Positions 1 to 13,900 are shown, counted from the stretch's first letter. The stretch is 64,000 nucleotides of DNA from Apis mellifera (GCF_003254395.2 NC_037651.1:6127001-6191000); one strand, 5' to 3'. Made by a program: numbers and translations. Notes: generated by a model from the sequence alone, not told the origin.

Positions 1-1604
1 GAAAGTGGCAAACTTGAAAGGCCTAAGAGCAAATGATGCTAAAACAGAGAGGAAGGGAGGGGGAGATAGTTTTTATATAATATCACAAGAGCGAGAGCTT
101 TCGCAGTTAGAAGGATCATAGCCTCGCAAAGCCAGGATTATATCCTCAAGAGTTTGCCAGCTTTCGACTCTCATTTAAAGGGTTTAATGGCGCGTACCGG
201 AAGTGGAGAGGAAGAAAAATCTCGCGCAGAGAATAGAGAAGGAAACTAACGAAAGAAAAAAGAAAAAAAATTAAATAGAGAGAAGAGAAAAAAAGCACGA
301 ATGGAGGAGAACCTACAGGTGGACATCGGGTACAGTTAACCATTCCCATCGAATCTTTAATCCCATTCGATTCCCCCATTGACACTAACCTAAAAAACTG
401 CCTCCGGGAGAGGGATAAACGGATATTTCCTTCTTCTCCTCGAATCTCCCAGATTTCTCGAATAAAACACGCCTCTCTATGAATACAAAAGAAACTCTAT
501 CCCACTGTGTGCTATAGGCAGTAAAAAAAAGACGAGAGAAGACTCGCATAACTCTTATCCACGTTTGTTTTATATATCGCGCACTTTGGGAGAGTGGGGA
601 GGGAAAGTGGAGAGAGTAAAAAGACGAGTACAAGAGCCGAAAGAAAAAGGGGATAAGAAGGGGTTTGGGATCATAAAACTGGAAACCACGCCACGCGATT
701 CGCCGTCTTCTGCCCACTTAACCGCCCCACACCCGCCCTGCTACGAGTCCCATGTTTGATACAGTTATCCCTGGATGGGGAACGATCCTTGAGAAGGATT
801 AAATGCAACTCTCGTCCGCGCACGTGCGGATAAAAATACCGATCGTAAAAAATAAAGTAACCCCGGCATTGTTGCTCTATCGTCGAAGAAAGAGCGAGTA
901 TCGCGAGAGAGAGAGAGAAAAAAAAAGGATATCTCGACACTTACGATTTTCAATCCTCATCGTTGAAGGAGAAACGCGTCCATTGTACATGATCCTTTTT
1001 TTATATAATCTGCCTTGATGGCGGACAGATCGCGGGAGAAGAGGATATTCAAAAATGCATAACTGTTTCGAACGATGATCGAATGAATTTAAAATTTTGA
1101 AAGGAATAAGTGAATTTATATTATTCGGATATGATTGATGATCTCTTGGAAAAATGAGATTTGAAAAAAGTATGTTTCTTTTTTATCAAGTATTTAAAGT
1201 AGAATTTACTTTATTTTCGTTAATTATGAATTTTCTTTCCTTTTGAAAGAAAGTTCATAAACGAAATTCGTGTAATTAAACTTCTCTTTACTGTGATACT
1301 CTGAATATATATTTTTACGTTTGAAATAAATTCCTAAGGGTCTTCATATTCTAGGAATAGAAATGTTTCTAAAAAAAAATAATAATTTTTAAAATACTAA
1401 TTATAAAGAGATTGCTTGCTTGATATTAAAAAGTACGATTTAAACTACCTAAAATATCTATTTTATATATACAAATGATCGTAATTAAAATGTTATAAAA
1501 ATAAGTATGTCTCGTTATACTTTTATCTTTGTTTTAATATTAATCCAATTTGCTTGAACAAAACAGAAAAAGTTACGAAACGTAATCCGTAAGGGAGAGA
1601 ATCA
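1..1604. other. Non-coding sequence, no gene recognised
   Basis: The first kilobase is purine-rich on the plus strand, with GA runs such as the one near 905-925 and short GC-richer patches around 690-840. From about 1020 the sequence turns very AT-rich. Open frames here are at most 110 codons, have low-complexity translations (runs of F, S, L or K, R, E), and match no family I know. I infer that it belongs to the large intron left of the exon at 9334-9441, or to intergenic DNA. Confidence 0.6.
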
Positions 1605-1620
1605 CCCGATAATTATCGGG
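1605..1620. repeat. 16-bp perfect palindrome
   Basis: CCCGATAATTATCGGG reads identically on both strands. It sits at the edge of an AT-rich stretch. It may be chance, or a binding site for a dimeric protein; nothing nearby decides this. Confidence 0.6.
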
Positions 1621-3760
1621 AACTCGATTGCAAACTCGATTTATGGAAAGTCGTAACAATACGAGCAAATTAGATGTTCGTACATGACATGTATACATGC
1701 GAATTTATGACCCGTTTCTCTAAACATGTGTACACTTTCCCTTCCCCCTGTATATGTATTTTATTTTTCCACTCTGATCTCGTTATCGGTGAATTTAATT
1801 AATCTAATTAAACGAAACATAATTCCATGCAAAACCGCGTTACATCATCACGAAGTTGTAGCACGAGAGGCAGGGTATTGCGTTTGTCGTGCAGTAACAA
1901 TTTCCACGAGGCGATTACAACGAATCAGGATGAAACGTTCCTCCACTTTTAATGGGAATACCCTGGTTATCATTCACGTAACAGTTAACAAGCACGTGTT
2001 TCCCTACCGGTGGAGATGGCACGTTTTGTTTCGACGAAGTTATACCACCGGATTCGAATTTAACTGTATATGTTTGAAACAATGCTTCGCTATACCATAA
2101 GGATACTAGATTATATAGAAAATGTTTGAAAATAACTTCGAGATTGAAAGTTCGTCGCTAAATATTTTGTAATGCGATTTTATATTGAAAAATTCGACAG
2201 GGAATTTATAGAGAAAATTGAAAATCGAAAGATTTTAATCATTGTGGGATATATTTTTAGGAAATATTTGATGAAAAATGAAGATTCAAAGATTTTAACA
2301 ATCATTAGATATTTTGTATTTGATGAAAAATTACGATAAAGATTAAAAGTTGATCAAAGACTGATCAAATATTTTCATATTTCAACAATATGTTTTTATA
2401 TTCTAAAAATTTTGCAAGATTAGATCGTGATATAATTGAATGACTTTCGATTTTTAGATTTCATTAATTATTTAAATTCTGGAATAATTAATTCAATCAC
2501 TAAATAAACTTGTATGAAAATAAGTTGAATTTCTTAGTTCGATTTTAATTAAATTGTATTAGCAAGCTCGAATTTGACATTTTTCACTGTTTAAATGAAA
2601 ATAATATGGAAGAAATTTTATACTAAACAATATGCATGTCGTGTGACATTTGCTTATACATTCTCGCGTATTATGGAAAACGACGACGATATGTGAAAAT
2701 TATGACTTTTAATTATGAATTATTCATATAACACGGCACGCTGTTCAATTATTAATTAATACGTAGCAGTTTCTGCAGAGTCAAAACGTTTGCTGAATGT
2801 ATGAATACTTCACATGTCGCGTGTATAACCAAACAAATACATCAACTTTCTCATTCCCTCTTTGCATTCCATAAATATCTAGCAAGATCGTCAGTTTTGT
2901 TATTCATCTATTAATTTTCCCAGTAAATTTTGCAAAAAAAAAAAAATCTTTATAATTTATGCATTAAAAAATCTATATTAAAACACGGAATAAAAATCTA
3001 ATAAATACATGTATTAATTTAAAAATATACTAAATTATTTTATTATTATTCCTATTCTTCCAATTTCTTTTATAAAGAATATACTAATATCTATTGTATG
3101 TCTATGAAAATATGAGGTTAAAACCGAACTGAATATATTGATTCTAACTATTTTATAGATTTATTCGAATTGGTATCTATTTTGTAATTTCAGTACCAAA
3201 ACATACGAAAAACTAAAGATATTTATCAATAAATTTATTAAGATACAAATTTTATAACAAATAGAGACGTTTTCGTAGCGAGAAATAATTTACGCATTTA
3301 TTTGCTACTTATTGCGCAGTAAAATTATTCGCAATAACGAATGCTACGTAGTATACGAATGCTACCTATTTTTGATTAATATATTTCCGAAATATTAAAA
3401 TAAGTATTCACAACTTAAAATGACGGAAATATAATGTAATAAAATGCAATTTATAATCCATGAGAAAGAAATAAATCGTAAAATTTAACATACCACGTGA
3501 AAATTTCCTGCCATGATGACGATATCTCCTTCCTTTCCTCTCGATACAAGAAAATATCAAGGAAAACAATCTTTCACGATATATTTTTCATCCTATTAAT
3601 CGTTCAAAACTTTTTTTGTAAAGTATGTTCACTAAACACTAACAAGAACACTTTAATTATCAATTAATTACACGAAGTCACTGATTAATTGCGCACAAAA
3701 CGACCGACGCCATGATTTGCGCGGGAACGACGCGAATTCTATAGAACTTCGCGCAATTTC
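1621..3760. other. AT-rich non-coding sequence
   Basis: A slightly GC-richer patch at about 1840-2090 contains a 124-codon open frame (1726-2100, plus) with no recognisable domain and no supporting splice signals, so I do not call it a gene. A CACGTG E-box lies at about 1993. At about 2225-2345 a short motif of the type GATTTTAA..ATATTT..TTGATGAAAAAT is repeated in diverged form. The block 2630-2850 is less simple in sequence and might be a conserved element. The rest is A/T-rich filler. Confidence 0.6.
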
Positions 3761-3853
3761 GCGCATCTTCGGATATCTTCGGCGCATCTTCGGGTATTTT
3801 CGGCGCATCTTCGGGAATCTTCGGCGCATCTTCGGGTATCTTCGGTGCATCTC
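3761..3853. repeat. 21-bp minisatellite, about 4.4 copies
   Basis: The unit is GCGCATCTTCGGGTATCTTCG with one or two substitutions per copy. Copies begin at 3761, 3782, 3803, 3824 and 3845 (partial). Because the period is a multiple of three, both overlapping minus-strand frames stay open and translate as 7-residue repeats (PKMRRRY-like or PEDAPKI-like). I regard these as by-products of the repeat, not as a protein. Confidence 0.9.
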
Positions 3854-5224
3854 TAATGGAATCTAGCATATAGATATAACGCGAATTTTGAAATTTATTT
3901 CGTTCTTATTCATTACGAATATTTCGACTCATCATTTATCTAAATAATTTTACTTTCTTGCGGGGCTCATAAAGCATCAATCATTCGATATAAATTCATG
4001 ACAGATTCCATCATATAGATTACCGAATGAAAAAGAATCGTCCTAGTCGTAAATCAGCACATTAATTCGTAATGAGATTATCATAATAAATCACTATTCT
4101 CCCTTCTACCCATTGCTCGAGCTCATTTCGTATTATAAGTGACCTATATTCCTCATGAATATCCAGCCAGTTGATAATTGTCGATACTTTTCAATTTTCC
4201 GTTATTTTCGTATTCGACGAAATAGTACGATTTTCGATCAGTTCGATTTTCAATTGAAACCAACCCCAACGGGGGCATAATTGAAATTAACGGTAGGAGA
4301 CATTTTTTTTTTTAGAAAAAAAGGGAGGGGGTAAATGGAATTCAATTTGAGGATAATTAATGTGTGTCGTGCACGTAAACGCTTTAAATAATGCACTTTT
4401 GGACTGGAAATGCAACGAGTTTCAACGGAAAGTGTGCAAAATTTATGAAATTACTATTTTAAGAAATCTATTAAGAGGGAAAGCGAACAATGCACTTTTT
4501 CTAAAATAAAGCAAACCTTTAATCCAACTATTTTACAACAAAAACAAATAATAATATTCTCATAAAAGTTCCTATGAAAATAAATACTCTCACGTATATT
4601 TATATATATAGTTATCATGTTACGTTCACATTTATATCGACTGTCATAAATTTTCACACTCGTGACTTCGAGCACAAGTAATGATTCAGAGTGAAAGATA
4701 TAAGGGCAATATTTTTGATAACGGTAATTTGTTGATTGCAATCCACTTTACCCCACTTATTATTTATTTAGAACTTTGGGGGATAAAGTGCATCGTCACG
4801 AAATATCACGTTAGATAACCTTTTGCCATCTTTTAAGGGTAGGAAACGTGACACTTGAATATATCTAGGCCGAAGTAAAGTGTGAGAGGTGTCGTATAAA
4901 ATGACAGGAAGTGCCGGTAAAACTTCTCATACATGATACATCCTAATAAATACCATCCTAAAATATTCAGCTTGTGCGTTTTGCGAAAATATGCGATGCA
5001 TAAAAAGTTTCGTAGATTATGGGAAACGAGATAAGCGCGCAATATCATCTCACGATTTTATTTTCATCCTATATCCTGCACCGAGCTAATGGAAACGTTT
5101 TCGTCGTCGAGTATCGTAAATTGTTTAAAATAAAAATCTCTTCGTTATAATTTTACAATCATTCCGTCACAATCGTTTCAAAAATTTGGAAGAAGTTACA
5201 TTTTGCATGAAATAAAAAAATCAT
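3854..5224. other. AT-rich non-coding sequence
   Basis: No gene is recognised. The region holds short A-runs (for example 4308-4322) and open frames under 100 codons without domains. Confidence 0.6.
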
Positions 5225-5250
5225 TTAAATAAATAAATAAATAAATAAAT
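5225..5250. repeat. AAAT microsatellite
   Basis: This is a run of about six AAAT tetranucleotides within AT-rich non-coding DNA. Confidence 0.9.
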
Positions 5251-6660
5251 TACAAAAAAAACCGACGATGACGAAAATCGCTTGTAATAAATATTTATCG
5301 ACATCGACAACTTTTAGACTTAAAAAATTTACAGAGAAACAGATTATTCATTATTATTAAAATAAAAAATTTGTCCAATAATTTTTTATTTACGGTTATT
5401 CGATTATTCTTTTATAGTTTATTCCTAGGAGACTAACATTCATTCCCAGAAACGACAAAAATAATACGTATCTAAAAATCTGTCGGAGGTGGAGCAACGA
5501 AATTCATTTTTTATAAAATCTCTCTTCGCCGCGGAGGCCGATATTGCATCCGCTTTCCTTTTGATAGCTAATTTCTCAGAGGTATGAAAGCGCATCGAGT
5601 TGGTTCGTAGATTCGCCTCTTCGCATAATTATACCTCCCCGGAAATCCCGTTATACAGATATATAGAGAAATATGGGAAGCTCGACAGGCCGAAAAGCGT
5701 ATTTTCTTCGGATGAAACAAGATCCAAGCACTGGTTACATTACAGTATTAACATTCCTTTTTAACCGATAACCGACAAAGTGAAGAAAATAAATGGAGGA
5801 GAATAATTCTTCGATCCAATATCCTTTCATTCGCACAAAGGACCCTCCCCTCCCCGAAGAATGAAACTCGAAGTTAGAATTAATTGGCAATCTATTACGA
5901 ATCGAAATTTAAATTCAACTCGAGTCGGTCACGGTGCAGTTCAATCCTAGAATCGTGCCGTGTTACAGTTTTCTATCTGATATATCACCCTTTCGAAACC
6001 TTGGCTGACTCCCTAAATTTCTCAATTTATTCAGAGATTCATCAATTAAAAAATAAAAAATTCTTCAAAATTCTCCATCATCAATCGTTCGATCAAAACG
6101 TTACAATATCCTCCTGCAAATTATTTCACCATCGAAATAAAAAATTACCCTTACATATCCCCATATCGAAAGATGAAAAATCCCTTCACGGAAAGGAACT
6201 CTATCACAAAGGTTACACGTAACGAGAAAAGGATGAAAAGAAATCCCGCCTCGACACCCCGAGAAACGATCGGTTTCCGAATCTCGGCCGGTCCTCGCAA
6301 AGGGGAGGGAGAGTTTTATTCGGCTGTTTCTCGTTCGGCGAACTTTCTTCTCTCACGTGTGTGCAGCGGTGAGAATTACACATATAGAAAGGAAGGTGAA
6401 GCCACGGGTCTCCCTGTGGTGAGTCGAGCGCTTGTAAATGCACGGAGGTATCCTCATCCCCCGATCCAAGGGTGGAACGTACGTGTATGTACAACGAGGA
6501 GGGGGTAGTATATGGACGCCGGAAGGTAGGCGGTTGGGAGGTACAGTGGGAACACAGTTCTTGCATTAGCCAAAGAAAGATTTCTGGGCGAATCGAGCGA
6601 GGGGAGTGGGGGGAGGTAGAACCGGGCGAAGAGTGGAACGAAGAAGAAAGGAAACCGAAG

Positions 6661-6663
<3 letters not shown>
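5251..6663. other. Non-coding sequence, GC-richer from about 5500
   Basis: No gene is recognised. The stretch 6170-6660 is GC- and CpG-richer than its surroundings and has overlapping open frames on both strands (up to 175 codons, minus, 6213-6740). That longest frame runs straight through the TA microsatellite, giving an IYIYIY tract, and its translation matches nothing I know. It does not look like an exon. Confidence 0.55.
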
Positions 6664-6702
<39 letters not shown>

Positions 6703-6713
6703 GTGTGTGTGTA
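6664..6713. repeat. Compound TA / TG microsatellite
   Basis: About 18 TA dinucleotides are followed by a TG run (6702-6713). This locus is likely length-polymorphic. Confidence 0.95.
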
Positions 6714-9333
6714 GACAGGTCCGTTTCTTGCCGTGGCCATCGTTGGGCCACCGTTGATTTTTGTGTCGCCTGGTGGTAGTAGTGTCCCGTTCCTGGGATA
6801 CTTTTCAGGGAGGCCCGCAGGGAGAAAAAGAAACGCGGGAAAAGAGGCTCGGTTTCAACGGCTGTCGACTCACTGGCTGGGATCTGAATACCGACAGGAG
6901 GAGGGAGGAGGAGAACTTATGAACTTTCTATCTGTGATTAATGCGCGAGTTTCTTTCTCAGAGGGGAAAGGAGGAGAGGGTTGGTTTTCAACCTCGTGAT
7001 CGAAAAAAGGTATCTTACGTACTTAGAATGGAGGTATTCGATTTAGATTTGGAAAATTTATCGAGTCCAGAGTAATTTGGTTTGGTAAGTCGGTTAATCT
7101 TTGACGCGAGATGAACGATGGGTTTGAATAATGAAGAAAAAAATCGAATTATCCTTGATGGGATATTTCGTATTCGTTTCGTTTTCAGTTTAGCAAGTCT
7201 GAATAAATTGTTACTATATTAATAATTAATGTACGTCTTCTTTGCACGCGGGGAATACACGGGTTGTTGGCTCGAATAAGCGCTCTTAACATATTTATTC
7301 GTTGCAATCCGCGGATAACGTAACGAGATCATAAATAAAATATTAGATGAAGGAATCGTGTCCAATTTCATCTGGTTTTACAATACAGCTAGTGGAGGGG
7401 GGGGATGTTGGGCGAGCAAGATAGCACCTAGTCGATACCAAGGCTATCCTTATTTCTCCTTCTCCAAAGTCATATTTGTCTTATTGACCGGCGTATTCGT
7501 AGCAGCTTGTTCAACCGGTTGAACTAGCGAGACGTGAAACACGTTCTATATACAGCTCTCTCTGGTTTAAACTAAACCTCCATCCAGTTTCAAGCAAACC
7601 ACGAAATTTCAAACTCCATCTTGTTATCCGTACGCCACTAACGAGGAGGAAAGAATATATAAGGGAGCGAAAGGGAGGGTGAAAATAAAGGAAAAAAAGA
7701 AAAGAGAAGAAAGGAAAAAAGGATTCGATCGGTGTGTGTTTACGAATCGGATCGGAAATCATGCAAATTTCGTAATGGCGCAAAGGAGGAAAATCCGATT
7801 CTCGTGGGAAGTTTCGCGAGTTTGCTAAATGCTCTCGAACGTATCCCCCCTGTCTCTAGTCAGATTCCCGAGAGAACTTGGAAACTAATGGCTGGAAGTC
7901 GATGATACTTCGCTTTTAAGGATCTGTTCGGTTCTCGTTCGTTCCTCACTGCGGCCAACAACCTTCCACTGCGTCGGGTTAACTTCGTAAAACGATCGCG
8001 CCAATCGCAACGATCCTCCACGTACAGATTCGTTCAAATTATAATTCGTTCCCGTCCAATTTTTTGTAATTTACATTGCTCGACACGGTAAGAATTGTTT
8101 TCAAAAAAAATCCCTTCAGAATTTCTTGATAATCTCATATATATACATTCAATTTATCGGGGAAGGAAGATATCTGAAAGAATTTGCAATCTGTTAAAAT
8201 TAAAAAAGAAACACGTTATAATTAGTTCCAATTACGAGTTTTTTGATCAGGGATTGATCATACAAAATGCAATGTGTAAGACGTACCTTGTCACCGGATG
8301 TATTTAATGCATTTTTCATCAAAAACCTTCAACTAACTTCATCCAATATCATCTTATATACTTCCTCGTCCAAAATTTATTTACAATTTCTATGAAAACT
8401 TGTAACTAAAATTTAGAACGATTAAATTTAATATAAATAAACGGATTATTAATTGTTTCAATCAGATATATAGATCACACGTAAATTTGATTTCCTCCTC
8501 GAAGATAGAAAAGATATCTAATAATTTCCGTTTGAGAAAAATAATTGTACTAATAGAGGAAGAAATTGATCGAGTAATGTGGTTAATTGACCCATTCCCG
8601 ATGAATACAGTTAATAAACCTGCTCACGATGCGTTTACCAGAATGAACCAGTTTCGAATCAATCGGTCATCCAATAACGGCCCCCCTCATTAATTTCTTC
8701 TTATAACGAAAGAATTAAAATTAAAAATATAAATTTTTATTAGTTTCCCCGGAACTGGATTGATATTCTTCCCAATTATCCTCTCCTTCCTCAGAAAAAA
8801 AAAAGAAACTTTTCAAATCTTCCCACATTTACACTTCTTCCCAAACAATCGTCACTGACAAAATGGACAGAATTATCGAACCAAAAATCGTCACTACGCG
8901 AATTTTTACCTGGAAATTGAGAATTGAAGGTAAATCAAGATCAGAGAGATTCAAAGAACGATCGAAACACGTTTCTCGAGGGGGCGCGGGGCCGCCATTA
9001 AACTTGAAAAAGCGGAAAAGCAAGGACGGAGACGTCAAAGAGCCTTGAATCCTGCCAGAAGTTCTCTCGTTTCAAAACGGGGGCCCAGGACAGACCCCTT
9101 TTCCAACGGAACGAAAGCTGTGCAAGCCAATAATTAATTGGCGTTTCCGCGCGAAACGGGTTGGGAAAGAGAGAGGGTTGCCATTCCCGTGTCTATAATT
9201 AATATTTAAATATTCGGCGTGATTATATGGTTGGGGGGAGGGGGAAGACGTTTATAAACGGAGATTATATATATATATATACATAGGATAGGAAACGAGT
9301 TATTAATGTTTCGGCAAGAGAGAAATTACTTAC
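6714..9333. other. Probable intron downstream of the RRM exon (left part of the hnRNP C-like gene)
   Basis: This region lies 3' (minus strand) of the donor at 9333, so it begins as intron. I searched by eye for the expected continuation of the RRM, an exon opening with the rest of an Asp codon followed by an INL or VNM-like strand and AEPK. I did not find it here or further left to position 1. GC-richer patches occur at 6720-6990, 7380-7620, 7790-8040 and 8960-9180. The last adjoins the exon and contains a CpG-dense segment near 8970-9000. Open frames are short and unremarkable. Confidence 0.6.
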
Positions 9334-9441
9334 CGAGTATCTGGCTAAGAACGGTGCGGCCATCTTCGCCGAGGCAGGCGCTCCGGGCATCAAAGGGATT
9401 TGTGAATTGCACGAATGCATAGCCTTTGTGCATAGATATTC
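9334..9441 (-). CDS. hnRNP C/RALY-like RNA-binding protein, exon with second half of the RRM
   Basis: The exon is 108 bp, read on the minus strand, and is preceded by a TTGTTGTTCCAG acceptor and followed by the donor G|GTAAGTAAT. It begins with GA, completing the Gly codon started by the exon at 17076-17223, and ends with the first base of the next codon. Between these lie 35 sense codons. The translation runs ISMHKGYAFVQF, then TNPFDARSACLGEDGRTVLS and QIL. KGYAFVQF is the RNP1 motif of an RRM, with the aromatic residues that contact RNA. GEDGR..SQIL matches the GEDGRMIAGQVL segment before the last beta strand in human hnRNP C and RALY. Proteins of this family bind U-rich tracts in nuclear pre-mRNA. 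The rest of the protein (end of the RRM, basic region, coiled coil, acidic tail) must be encoded to the left, probably outside this window. Confidence 0.93.
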
Positions 9442-10659
9442 CTGGAACAACAAACGATCATGACGTTCCAATAGCCCGCTTCCTTTCTTCCAAGCAACGC
9501 GGACGGAATGAAACAGAAATACCAGGATAATGGGGGGAAATCTTTAATTAAAATTGTTTCCATGAATTTTGATGAGGAGCGCGGAGCCCCTCGGCCAGAC
9601 TTTGCGGATCTTTGGGGGGAGAGGGGGGGGGGGGGGGAGGAAGAGATATCTCGTCATCGTTCCGGAATACCGGATCGAGAGGATGTTGGATTGTTCGAAG
9701 ATTGGAAAGCGGGGAAGTGATTTTTTTATTTGTTTTCTTTTCCTTTTCTTTTTTTTTTTTTAAGCAAGAAATTTTACGAGAAGTTGAAAATTCTTTTTTT
9801 ATTTATTTTTTTATCTAGTCGCTTGGTACTAGCGATTATTAGGAGGAATTATATTTTGAGATAGAAAAAAAAATAAATTATTTTTATTGTTAAGAAGTTT
9901 CGAACGAAACGGAGGAATTGATTTCTTTTTTTTTTTTTTTATATGTACCAAAGTGAAAAGAATTAATTTTAGCAGAGGAATTGCGGCTAGAATGTCTTGT
10001 GTCGCGAGCTGTTATTATATTATAAAGTTCATGAAACATTCGGATATTATCTCTCATCTTTAGACACGCGATTAAAAATGAATTTAAATATGCTTAATGC
10101 AGAAGCTTTTCTCTTTCGCCGAGAATTTTCTTAAATAAATTACAGGGACGTTCACTGGTATTTATTTTTCATGCGCGGCAGTTCCACGAGGAGTTTATCA
10201 CAATCCGCGGGGAATAAATTTCTCCATTCCCCTTTCCTACATTTATCGACAATGAATTTTAATAAGATTCCGCGTAACGTTCAACACGTCACTTATTTTA
10301 ATACTTGTTCTTTTGTCCATCTGTCGCAAAATATATTCCTTTTCACACATCGAATTAAACGAAAAAAAATAGTAGAAAATAAGATTTCTTTCCTTCTGAT
10401 TTCTAATAATCAAAAATTTGAAATTAATTGAATTCCACCATTGAATTCTTCCAATTTCCAATTCGAATATTAAAGAAAAATACAATTAATTAATCATCGC
10501 ATCAATTCGCACGAGGCATAATTCAAAAACAATGGATCCGTTGGAAGGAGGCGAGTAATAGGAGGATAAAATCCTCGAGATTTTCAACTTGACGTTATTA
10601 ACATGTTCTAGGGAACTGGCGTTGCGAGATAAATTTTTTTTAAACCGTCACTGTCCGTT

Positions 10660-10930
10660 TCGGGAGTGGACACACGTTTCGTACGAAATATATCTGCATC
10701 CAGACCCGTGTACACCCGGGGCCATATATGTATAACCATGGCAGGAATATATGGAGATTTACATATTTGTTTCAGCATAATGAATTCCATGCATGGTCAG
10801 CTGCTAACCACGCAAAAGTTATTACGGGTACACAGATTACAGCGGCCTCCCGCGTTAAAATGAACGTATCTGCCGACTTGCTACGCAGACTGCCCACGGA
10901 ATCGATGACCCAACTGTGCCATGTGGTAGC
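10660..10930. promoter_or_regulatory. Complex-sequence block inside the intron, candidate regulatory element
   Basis: The block differs from its AT-rich surroundings by being high in sequence complexity. It includes TTTACATATTTG, a 10-bp palindrome CCATGCATGG (10787-10796) and CATAATGAATTCC, which resemble homeodomain or POU-type sites. The two overlapping plus-strand open frames (65 and 108 codons) lack known motifs. Assignment as an enhancer is inference only; a conserved transposon fragment is the main alternative. Confidence 0.25.
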
Positions 10931-13900
10931 CGATGTAAAATTAAAAAACAAAAAAAAAAGGAAAAAAAAAGGAAAAAAAAGAAAGAAAGAAAGGAAAAAG
11001 AGCGAAAAAAGGAATGGAAGAATACAGAGACGAATTTTCGGGCGAGATATATAATATCCCGATCATTCAATTCATTTTCCAGATATTCGAAATTTATCGA
11101 TATTCTTTTTTCTACTAAGAAGAATTTTCGTATCTGATAAATTTTAATCAATTAAATTACGAATCAAATTTGCGCAACAATATGTTCAATCAAAATAAAT
11201 TGTATTTGTTATCATCAAAAAGATTGTATAACAAACTTTTTTTTTTTTTTTTCTTTTTTCCTTTCAACTCGATCGAATGATATTTCTCGGCCTTGAGCTA
11301 ATCACTGGTTGTTCTGAACGATCGAAATTGGAATTGAAAGGCTAAAGGAATTAATACGCATCAGTTCTCACGACTTTCAGAGAGGACAATGATACGCGTG
11401 CAGAACAATTTAATACGATTCTCGGTCCACTACGTGCACCACTACGTTCTGCCCCACTCGATCCGTGCAATCTGCTCCGCGCAGCTGTCACAGTGGGGTC
11501 CAGCATCCCATAGTAGGTCCGCTCTATCTCCGACAATCTCAACCTTTTCCAATTTCACGTCTCCCTTGATTCGAGCCTCTTCTCCTCCAATAAGGATGCG
11601 GCACCCTTTTCTTCTGCGGGACGCAGCACACCGCGAAACAGTCGTCGGGGAGAATTGCGAATTGTCGTTGCGGCCGGCAGAGGTTGAAACTTTTATGGAA
11701 CTTGCAACTCTCGTGCCGTGTGCCAGATAGGGCGAGACGGTTTTTTTTTTTGAACTTGTCGCTGGATTTTCTCTTTCTCTTTTTTTCTTTTCTTCTTTCC
11801 TTTTTTTTTTGAAAAGAAACTTATCTCTAAATCTGTCGTTTGAACAGGTTTTGGAAATCGAGAAATTAAGTTAATATCGAATAATTTGTAAAAGTATGCA
11901 ACGAAATTCTTTAGAGAATTTCGATTCAATATTCTTTTCTTCGTAGAGGCGAAGAAAGAAATCTCGATCTTCTTTAAACTCCATTGTTTGATCATGTTAT
12001 TAACCAAGTAACATTTGAAATAATAATCGAATTTCAAAAGTCGATTTTTGTTTTCCAACTAAAAACAAGCGGATATATTTCTTCATTGAAATGCAATATA
12101 ATTAAACGCATATAATTATTTTCCTCCAACCAGAGGACGCCACTCCTCCGACACTTCGTGTTGTACATACTCCGATATTAAAACAATATTTTAACGCCCC
12201 GCCTATCATCATCACCGAACCAAACCAGAAATAATCGCGACGATTCGCACCGATATCTCCTCTAATGGATTCAAAAATATGGAAAAACTCGGCCTTTGTT
12301 TCGAGTAACTCGATATTTCTTGCTTCGCGTTTATTTCTCCCAACGCGGAAATCTGCATATATCCCCGTTTGTTTTTTGCCCCGCGCGGAAAAGTGAGAGA
12401 GAGAGAATCGAATTAAAAGGAAAAATAAGGGAGGGAGGATATCGACGTCGATTTCGCTTCGAAACCGATGGATCATCCATGGTGAACCGATTCCGATTCC
12501 GAATAACGAAAGCTGTTTTTTTTGTTATTTATTTATTTATTTTTTTGTTTTGATTCGACGGAAAAATGAGCGCTCAACTCCCCTTCCGCGCAATTTATGC
12601 ATGTAGCCATCGTCTCTTTGATTGACGATAAAACACAACCGAGATCCGGATGTCGTTTTTTCGGCAGGGTAAATCGGGGACAGGGATGGAGTTTGAAAAG
12701 CGGGTGGAAAAGTTGGAGGCACTTGCTTACCCTGCATTTGGGTCAGTTTAGAGAAACAGAGAGAGAGAGAGAGAAAAGGGAAGGGTTTTGAAAAGTTTTG
12801 TGAAATTTTTTTTGTCTTTTCTTTCTTTTTTTTTTTTTTTCATTACGAAAAATGTTTAACGCAGTTAGTTTGTCGATTTAATTACAGTAGGGCGTCGATT
12901 AGTAGGAGGATTATACGTTCATGGGAACTGGGATGTCGATTAAATTGTGTATTTATGCGAGGCAACTTTTCATGCAGTCGATTAAAGTTGAGGATATTAA
13001 TTTTTAATGGAGAAAGAGATAGAGAGTGAGAATTTTTGTTTCAATTATCTGATTCTCATCTGAGGATTTTTATATATTTTGGTATCAGTAGATTGGTTAG
13101 AAAAAAATTATTTGTAAAAAGACAAAGAAAAGAAAGAAAGGAAAATAATTCATTTTAACAGGTGCTCACGTTGGATCACAATTTAATATCAAAATTGAAT
13201 AATAAAATTTGGACACGAGCATACAGAGCGTTAATATATTCATAGAATATTTTTAAAGTGATACACGAAAATCGAAGCTTATTTATTAATCCTCCTATTA
13301 TCAAATTTTTCCTCCCAAATATCAATTTCTTTCTTTCCTATCTTCTTCTTGTGCCATTCTAATTTCGTCCAATTCCAATTTTTCATAAATTCATTCACAA
13401 ATTTCTCCTTCGAAACACGAAAAACAAAGTGTCGAAGAAAAATAAAGAAAGATCCCTTCCAACCACAAAAGAAAGTTTCGAATCCAAAGCTTGAAACGAA
13501 CTCTCGAGAAACAAAAAAAAAAAAAGAAACTCCTCGAAACAATTAAACATTAAAGTGTCACCGCATTATCAGTCAAGTCCAAAGATTCAGTCACGGGTCA
13601 GTCTGCATCCACCCAGCCGAAATTCTTCCACGAAATCTGGGAGGCAGCAAACCCGACCGAAATCTCGTCGGAGGGCAGCGTGCTGTCTGGTGACCGGCGA
13701 TAAACAGCTTACTTTCACCAGCTTCCTCGATAAACCGGGCCAGACAATAAATGCAGCGACGACAATGCGTCCAACTTTACGGAGGAAACGAAGGACGAAT
13801 TAAAAGGGGTGGGTTCGATTCGACGGATAAGACGACGACCGCATCCCTACCCCTTCCTCCTCTCCCCTCCCCACTCCTCTGTGACAGCTGTACGAGGCAG

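Noticed and set aside
6213..6740. 175-codon minus-strand open frame
   Set aside because: It reads through the TA microsatellite (IYIYIY), overlaps open frames on the other strand, and shows no domain.
12720..12790. Possible minus-strand exon ending at GGTAAGCAAG
   Set aside because: The CT tract is followed by no suitable AG before the donor, leaving no exon of reasonable length.
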